From positions 1 through 64,000 of the forward strand of contig NZ_PHNJ01000009.1 in assembly GCF_008122205.1 (NCBI RefSeq): a stretch of DNA of 64,000 bases. The letters run 5' to 3'. Origin of the DNA: Natronococcus pandeyae (GTDB lineage Archaea; Halobacteriota; Halobacteria; Halobacteriales; Natrialbaceae). Below are positions 59,393 through 64,000 of this stretch, piece by piece. The number at the start of each line of letters is the position of its first letter. The first letter of the stretch is position 1. The notes beneath the pieces were generated by a model, which was not told the DNA's origin, ran no database searches, and worked only from the letters and a program-made list of their open reading frames with translations. Both the position numbers and the translations under genes were made by a program.

Positions 59393-59896
59393 TTACCCCA
59401 GCAGTCGGTAGAGGCTGCTCGCGGCGACGGCGAGCAAGACGAGCACGCTCGAGAGGACCGGATCCAGACTCGAGAGCGGCAGGGCGTCGACCCCGGCGAG
59501 GGCGATCAGGAACAGCCCGAGCAGGCAGAGCCCGAGGTGGAGTTGCAGGATAGACGAGTGGTTGGTCGTGCTCCCGTCGACGTACCCGAGAACGTCGTCG
59601 AAGTTCGGACCGGGTCGGATCGTCTTCGCGTCCGAGTCGTACTCGATGACGGCGTCTTCTTGCAGCTGTGGCAGGTGTGTCTGCTGCAAGGAGACGTAGA
59701 CGCTCTTGTAGAGGTTGTTCGGAACGGGTGTCGAGTCCGATTCGGCCGCCGCGATCTCCGTTGCGACGTCGGAAACGTCGACCTGGCCCGACTCCTCGGC
59801 GAGTAGTTGGACGATCGACCGGCGTCGGTCGTTGCCGAGGATGTGAAACACCTCGCTTTCCTCGAGCGACTCAGTTCGGTTCGTCTGGACAGACAT
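59393..59896 (-). CDS. DUF7344-type HTH protein with C-terminal membrane helices
   Basis: A 167-residue haloarchaeal regulator. The N-terminal winged helix has EVFHILGNDRRRSIVQLLAEE and the SLQQTHLPQLQEDAVIEYD segment. After a linker, two transmembrane helices (about residues 115-138 and 142-162) end the protein. A relative with the same layout is encoded at 63399-63935. The presence of a membrane anchor suggests local sensing, but target and signal are unknown. Confidence 0.85.
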   Translation of the reverse strand: MSVQTNRTESLEESEVFHILGNDRRRSIVQLLAEESGQVDVSDVATEIAAAESDSTPVPNNLYKSVYVSLQQTHLPQLQEDAVIEYDSDAKTIRPGPNFDDVLGYVDGSTTNHSSILQLHLGLCLLGLFLIALAGVDALPLSSLDPVLSSVLVLLAVAASSLYRLLG

Positions 59897-60095
59897 TGAT
59901 CAAGCAGAACCCGAAAACGCGCTCTCGTCAACCGTTCCACCACCCTCGGACATATACGTACCTTTTCGCTGACCACTAACTTTAACCTGAGGTATTAATT
60001 CCCGAATCATCAGATCAGAAACATTGTCTTCCATCAAACAGTACCGATGCAGAAATGAATTATTGGAACGGACGAAATAGCGTGCTAGCAACTAC

Positions 60096-60287
60096 TCAGT
60101 CACCCGGAAGGTGACCGCCGGATTGCATCTCTCGATACGTCGTGCAGGCGGGACAGCCGTGGACGACGTCGCCGTTGTCTCCAAACACACGAGCGAACTG
60201 CTGAGTCACGTGTGTCCCACAGTTTCGACAGCGGGCGCCTGCTGTCGACGATTCCATCGGTTTCCAGTCGTGCTGTGTGGATCTCAT
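60096..60287 (-). CDS. Small zinc-ribbon protein (DUF7563-like)
   Basis: A 63-residue protein with two cysteine pairs, CRNCG and CPACT, and the segment FARVFGDNGDVVHG between them. These match a tiny haloarchaeal zinc-ribbon family I recall as DUF7563. The ATG at 60285-60287 was used; an ATG at 60255-60257 directly before the domain would give 53 residues, and an upstream extension to 60344 also remains open. Such proteins may bind nucleic acid or be partners of HTH proteins. Function is unknown. Confidence 0.7.
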   Translation of the reverse strand: MRSTQHDWKPMESSTAGARCRNCGTHVTQQFARVFGDNGDVVHGCPACTTYREMQSGGHLPGD

Positions 60288-60810
60288 GGATTGATAGGGG
60301 GTGTGTGTACGCGGACGGGTAGCGGTATGACCTGCCGTGACCATCGTTACGCCGCTCGTCCGGCCTCAGTTTGGTGCAGGGGGGTAGATGCGAATAAAGG
60401 ACGTTGACTGTTCACTCGATGTCCGGGTCTAAAATCCTGGAAATCCGTTGTTTCCTGCCGTATATCAGCAGCAGGAGCCTCGAACCGCCGATTCTATGAT
60501 ACGGAACAGTGTCAGCCTCAACGTGAATTCAATCGTATTGGCTTGCATTCTTTACCGATCGTCGTGAGCTATCGTGTTTCGTGATGGTCGAAATCACCTG
60601 TTTCTCAACCGAAATCAGAAATTTCCTCGAAGACGGATTTTGCAACTCGGTGTAAGGTCCATCGTTATAAAATACCGTTATCGCTTACTGATCGTCTCGC
60701 TAGAGCGTGGCGGAGATTCCCGCGACGGCAGCATGCCACGGGTCAACCTGCTGGGATCGCCCCCCTCGTCAGCGATCGAACACGACCCGGAAAAATGGGT
60801 GAACACGACT
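60288..60810. other. Long divergent intergenic region
   Basis: 523 bases without a well-supported gene. A TATA-like GTTATAAAATACC at about 60664-60676 points to the HTH gene to the right, possibly with a start at 60733. The left part contains a GTGTGTGTACGC stretch. No RNA gene or repeat was recognised. Confidence 0.4.
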
Positions 60811-61143
60811 ATGTCAACACAAGCGAGCAATACACGAACGGAATCGACTCCCGACCCTTCGGCGCAGCTCGACGTTCTCGGCGACGACTGCGCCCGCATG
60901 ATCCTCGTCGCGACGAGCGACGGACCGAAAACAGCGAAGGAGTTGACGAAGCAGACGGAAAGCTCCTCGGCGACCGTCTATCGGCGGATCAACAACCTTC
61001 TCGAGAGCGACCTCCTCACGGAGTGCGTGCGGTTCGAGGAGGACGGCTCTCATACGACCGCCTACGAAGCGACGGTGGACAGGCTGCGTGTACAGATCGA
61101 CGCGAGCGGGATCGACGTTTCGATCTCGAAGGTCGACGGCTAA
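60811..61143 (+). CDS. ArsR-like winged-helix regulator
   Basis: A 110-residue protein with one winged-helix domain: LDVLGDDCARMILVATSDGPKTAKEL, then QTESSSATVYRRINNLLESDLL as the recognition part, then the wing FEEDGSHTTAYEATVDRLRV. This matches small haloarchaeal ArsR/HTH_20-type regulators. The start at ATG 60811 (MSTQASN) fits relatives; an in-frame ATG at 60733 would add 26 residues and sits well behind a TATA-like box. The target is unknown. Confidence 0.85.
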   Translation: MSTQASNTRTESTPDPSAQLDVLGDDCARMILVATSDGPKTAKELTKQTESSSATVYRRINNLLESDLLTECVRFEEDGSHTTAYEATVDRLRVQIDASGIDVSISKVDG

Positions 61144-61343
61144 CGGCTGTATCGATCGGCTGTTCCGGTCGGTTTCGTCCGGAGGGTCGTCCGTTCGACG
61201 GCTGGTGGTGATGTTCTCGAATCGGTGGCGTTCACGAAAATACCATTTTAATTCGGGTGAACAATTCTGAAAGGAGTACTAACAGAGCTGTATGATACGG
61301 ATAACAAATATCCACTCAATGGAACGGTCACTGTGATTGAGCA

Positions 61344-61619
61344 ATGCACGATCTGACCGGCTTCCAGCGTGACCTCCTGTACGTGATCGCAGGCGCCGAC
61401 CAGCCGTCCGGGCAAACCGTCAAGGACGAGGTCGAAAAGTACTACAGCTCCGAGATCAACCACGGTCGGCTGTATCCGAACCTCGATACGCTCGTCAACA
61501 AGGAACTCGTCGAAAAGGGGCAACTGGACAGGCGAACGAACTACTACGCGATCACGGATGCCGGCCGACAGCAGATCGACGATCGGCGCGAGTGGGAAGA
61601 ACAGTACGTCGAGTTCTGA
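61344..61619 (+). CDS. PadR-family transcription regulator
   Basis: A 91-residue PadR-type winged helix. Family pattern: DLTGFQRDLLYVIAGADQPSGQTVKDEVE, followed by INHGRLYPNLDTLVNKELVEKGQ as recognition helix and wing, then RTNYYAITDAGRQQI. It lacks the C-terminal dimer helices of long PadR proteins, as is usual in haloarchaea. It precedes the DUF1616 gene by 259 bases on the same strand. Its effector is unknown. Confidence 0.92.
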   Translation: MHDLTGFQRDLLYVIAGADQPSGQTVKDEVEKYYSSEINHGRLYPNLDTLVNKELVEKGQLDRRTNYYAITDAGRQQIDDRREWEEQYVEF

Positions 61620-61878
61620 CCCTGGTCGGGTAGTGCCTCTCAGATCGATCTCGCTGGCAGAGCATCCGCGCTCAGTCGACTGGAGCGCCGCGAATCGACA
61701 CCGATTCGAGATCCGCGGCTCGTCCCCTCCTTCTTTAGGAGCGAAGATCACCGTCAGAACCCGGTAATACGGGCATAACAAAGCAACAGAGGGCGAATTA
61801 ATTCAACGATTCGAGAATGGTTTCGGCATCCTTAGCCGTCGAGTCGAGTCGTATTCGATCAACCGTGGTGTGTCGACA

Positions 61879-62883
61879 ATGAGCCACCCAACCAACACGG
61901 AGACTCGGTTCGGATTTCTCCGTCGATATCCGTTCGACCTCGCCGTCGTCTCGCTCGCCGCGATCCTTTCGTATTTCGTCGTCGTTTCGTTCGACGCAGG
62001 AACGCTCCCCCGCCTGCTGGTGATGTTCCCGATCGCGCTGTTTTTTCCGGGGTACGCCCTCGTGTCGATGCTGTTTCCGGCCAGTGAGCGGACCGCCCGG
62101 CAGACGGCCCCGGTGGCGACCGACCGCCGACCCGGCGGAATCGACGGGATAGAACGGCTCGGTCTCGCGTTCGCACTCTCGCTCGCGATCAGTCCCGCCG
62201 TCGTGATCGCACTTCCGTTCGCCGGTTGGGGACTCGATCCGGCCGCGATCGCGGGCGGCCTCGCGGTCGTCACCGTCGTCCTGGCGCAACTCGGCGTCAT
62301 CCGGCGACTGCAGACACCCGAACGGGAACGGTTCTCCGTCTCGCTGCGATCGTCGCTCGAGCGACTGCGCGGGACCGAGAGCCGTGCCGCGATGGTGTCG
62401 TCGGTCGTCCTGACGCTGGCGATCGTGCTGGCGGTCGGTGCCCTGCTGTTCGCGTTTCTGATGCCGGCGTCGACCGGCGGCTACGACCAGTTATCACTCT
62501 ACACCGAGGACGAGGACGGCGACCTCGTCGCCGGTGAACTGCCAGACGAGGTCGCACCGGGAGAGTCGGTTCCCGTAACGATCGCAGTCGAAAACGGCGG
62601 TGACGACGACCGCGAGTACACGATCGTCGTCCAGGAGCAGACTATCGAGAACGGGGAGGTCGTCGACCGCACGGAGCTGGGACAGGTCGATGCGAGCATC
62701 TCGGCGGGATCGACCGGAACCGGCGAACAGATGATTACGCCGGCCGCCGAGAGCGGGGAGACCGTTCGGATCAGCGTGCTCCTTTTCGAGGACGAACCAC
62801 CGACAGAGCCGACGAACGAGAACGCAGACGAGGACACGTACTTCTGGGTGACCGTTACCGACGACCCGGAATCTGACGATTGA
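61879..62883 (+). CDS. DUF1616 membrane protein
   Basis: A 334-residue protein. Helices are predicted at about 21-41, 45-63, 97-115, 120-140 and 171-192. The C-terminal third is a soluble, probably extracellular beta domain (VAPGESVPVTIAVENGG, then YTIVVQEQTIENGEVV). DUF1616 proteins often lie near cell-surface glycan genes; no activity is known. I chose ATG 61879; a GTG three codons upstream is possible. The last codon overlaps the start of a transposon-like end sequence. Confidence 0.88.
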   Translation: MSHPTNTETRFGFLRRYPFDLAVVSLAAILSYFVVVSFDAGTLPRLLVMFPIALFFPGYALVSMLFPASERTARQTAPVATDRRPGGIDGIERLGLAFALSLAISPAVVIALPFAGWGLDPAAIAGGLAVVTVVLAQLGVIRRLQTPERERFSVSLRSSLERLRGTESRAAMVSSVVLTLAIVLAVGALLFAFLMPASTGGYDQLSLYTEDEDGDLVAGELPDEVAPGESVPVTIAVENGGDDDREYTIVVQEQTIENGEVVDRTELGQVDASISAGSTGTGEQMITPAAESGETVRISVLLFEDEPPTEPTNENADEDTYFWVTVTDDPESDD

Positions 62884-63046
62884 CATTCTCCCCGCACTAC
62901 AGCCGAGGATTCCTCCGTTGGGGGATTCGGCTATGGCGATCGGTTCGAGAGAGCTTCGCTCTCTCGTCACGAAGCGGGAGTGTCGCTCCCGCGAGGTCCG
63001 CGGATCCGAAGGGGTCTCTCGATCACGAGACGGCGTCGCCGTCTCG
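62881..63046. mobile_element. IS200/IS605-like end remnant with three strong hairpins
   Basis: The sequence TGACATTCTCCCCGC followed by GAGGATTCCTCC resembles the right end of haloarchaeal IS200/IS605 (TnpB-type) elements; the first bases include the stop codon of the DUF1616 gene. Three perfect stems follow: GAGAGAGC/GCTCTCTC (62947-62965), GCGGGAG/CTCCCGC (62974-62992), and CGAGACGGC/GCCGTCTCG (63026-63046). No tnpA or tnpB coding sequence is present. Confidence 0.5.
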
Positions 63047-63398
63047 AACGACCACGGAGGCAACGTGCGGGTTCGTGTGCACTTTCTGAACGGTGTTCGT
63101 GAGATCGCGGTGACTCCGACCAGTCGTGGTCGTCCTCCCTGATCGCACGGACCGTCCCATCGGCCCGACCTCCATATCGCTGTGTTCTCGACGGAACGCC
63201 GCTGACGCCACAGCACGAACGGATCGGCCTTGTTCCGGCTCGTTCGAGTGAGACGACGATAGGCATCGGTCACTGTCAGTCGCTGTCGTGCCGAGAGAAG
63301 TCGATTCACAGCGCTGTCACGGTCGGTCGTGATCGACAGACGCAGGATCGGTCCGGCTGCCGGAACCGTCGGTCAAATCGTTTCGAAGGAGAGGCAGG
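63047..63398. other. Noncoding region, nothing recognised
   Basis: 352 bases between the hairpin segment and the convergent end of the next gene. Short open frames exist on both strands but lack family signatures and acidic haloarchaeal composition. Confidence 0.35.
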
Positions 63399-63935
63399 TT
63401 ACCGGCTCGTGGTTCCAAACGGCAGGCGAAGGTCGGGTCGCCTCGAGACGTGCTGAGCGACGGACACCGCGAGGATGGCGAGACAGAGCGCCAGTGCGAC
63501 GAGTGGTGCAACGGCGGTCGTCACCGGTCCGACGGAGAGCCACGAGACGACGAGTCCGATCACGCCGAGCGCCGTGACTGCCGCGTAGAGCCGGTGCCAG
63601 GGACGCTGGTGGTCCAGCCGGCGATCGAGGTACGGCTCGAACACCTCGTTGCTCGGAACGAGTTCGATCGCGTGCGCGTCCGGATCCCAGTCGACGATCC
63701 CGTGATCCTCGAGCATCGGCAGGTGGGTCTGGTACAGCGAGATGTAGACCCGACGTCGCTGTGTGCGCGTTACCTCGTCGGATCCGATATCGTTCTCCCA
63801 GGCGGCGACCTGTTCGACGAGCGGCGCGAGATCGCACTCGCCGCCCTGTCGTTTCAGGTACCTGACCGCCTGGCGTCGTCGCGCGTTGCTAAAGACGTCG
63901 AACAGTTCGGCTTGACTGAGTTCTCGGTCACTCAT
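63399..63935 (-). CDS. DUF7344-type HTH protein with C-terminal membrane helices (second)
   Basis: A 178-residue relative of the protein at 59393-59896. The winged helix includes ELFDVFSNARRRQAVRYLKRQ, and the core VYISLYQTHLPMLEDHGIVDWD is nearly the same as in its paralogue. Two transmembrane helices follow (about residues 115-135 and 139-160). The start is ATG 63933-63935. The presence of two members 3.5 kb apart suggests local duplication or a cluster of surface-linked regulators. Target genes are unknown. Confidence 0.86.
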   Translation of the reverse strand: MSDRELSQAELFDVFSNARRRQAVRYLKRQGGECDLAPLVEQVAAWENDIGSDEVTRTQRRRVYISLYQTHLPMLEDHGIVDWDPDAHAIELVPSNEVFEPYLDRRLDHQRPWHRLYAAVTALGVIGLVVSWLSVGPVTTAVAPLVALALCLAILAVSVAQHVSRRPDLRLPFGTTSR

Positions 63936-64000
63936 GGCTGCCCTCGCGATCCGGAATCCCGTGCCCGTGAACCGGGTGTAGTCGGATAACTCACAACACC

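Overview
The window comes from a haloarchaeon (class Halobacteria; the exact genus cannot be told from sequence alone). The evidence is high GC with strongly acidic proteins, short leaders with TATA-like boxes 25-35 bases before many starts, and archaeal marker genes: Cdc48-type AAA ATPase, aEF1A, GHMP-type shikimate kinase, archaetidylserine decarboxylase, an archaeal 5S rRNA, a PGF-CTERM surface protein, and many small haloarchaeal families. It looks chromosomal. No phage structural genes, CRISPR array or intact transposase gene was seen.

Layout. 1-12.9 kb: glutamine synthetase (cut by the left edge), thioredoxin, a PGF-CTERM surface protein, an Lhr-type helicase, archaetidylserine decarboxylase, a response regulator, a Cdc48 ATPase, and an aroK-aroQ operon. 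12.9-15.3 kb: an accessory patch of two toxin-antitoxin modules, a low-GC lipoprotein and a toxin-gene remnant. The patch is partitioned by four copies of the last 33 bases of the chorismate mutase gene. 15.5-19.1 kb: RDD protein, an oxidoreductase/PPOX/SnoaL group, and a solitary 5S rRNA gene with a tRNA-like leader. 19.1-25.8 kb: thiolase, two nucleotide-sugar genes, universal stress proteins and a MATE exporter. 25.8-32.3 kb: a probable proline/hydroxyproline catabolic group (proline dehydrogenase, HTH regulator, aldehyde/P5C dehydrogenase, proline racemase-family enzyme, NSS transporter with small subunit). 32.6-37.1 kb: EF-1alpha, then three surface-sugar genes. 37.1-38.6 kb: a gene-poor stretch holding copy A of a repeat element with inverted ends. 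38.6-40.4 kb: SHOCT protein and an XerC/D-like protein. 40.5-49.0 kb: a nine-gene overlapping Mrp-type Na+/H+ antiporter operon. 49.3-55.6 kb: a 2Fe-2S ferredoxin whose 3' end lies in copy B of the repeat element, a cysteine-less thiolase, pyrD, a dihydroorotase-family gene and a sugar epimerase. 55.9-64 kb: small membrane proteins, several winged-helix regulators, a large acidic secreted repeat protein, a DUF1616 protein, and a palindrome-rich segment resembling an IS200/IS605-type end.

The signals that seem least explained are: (1) toxin-antitoxin islets stacked at the 3' end of aroQ, each bounded by a segment that re-encodes the enzyme's C-terminus; (2) a 229/321-bp element with inverted termini and variable 16-bp tandem units, present twice; (3) related 60-bp in-frame insertions in two antiporter subunits; and (4) the isolated 5S rRNA gene. 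All calls rest on reading the sequence and on family knowledge; no database search was run, and DUF numbers are from memory.
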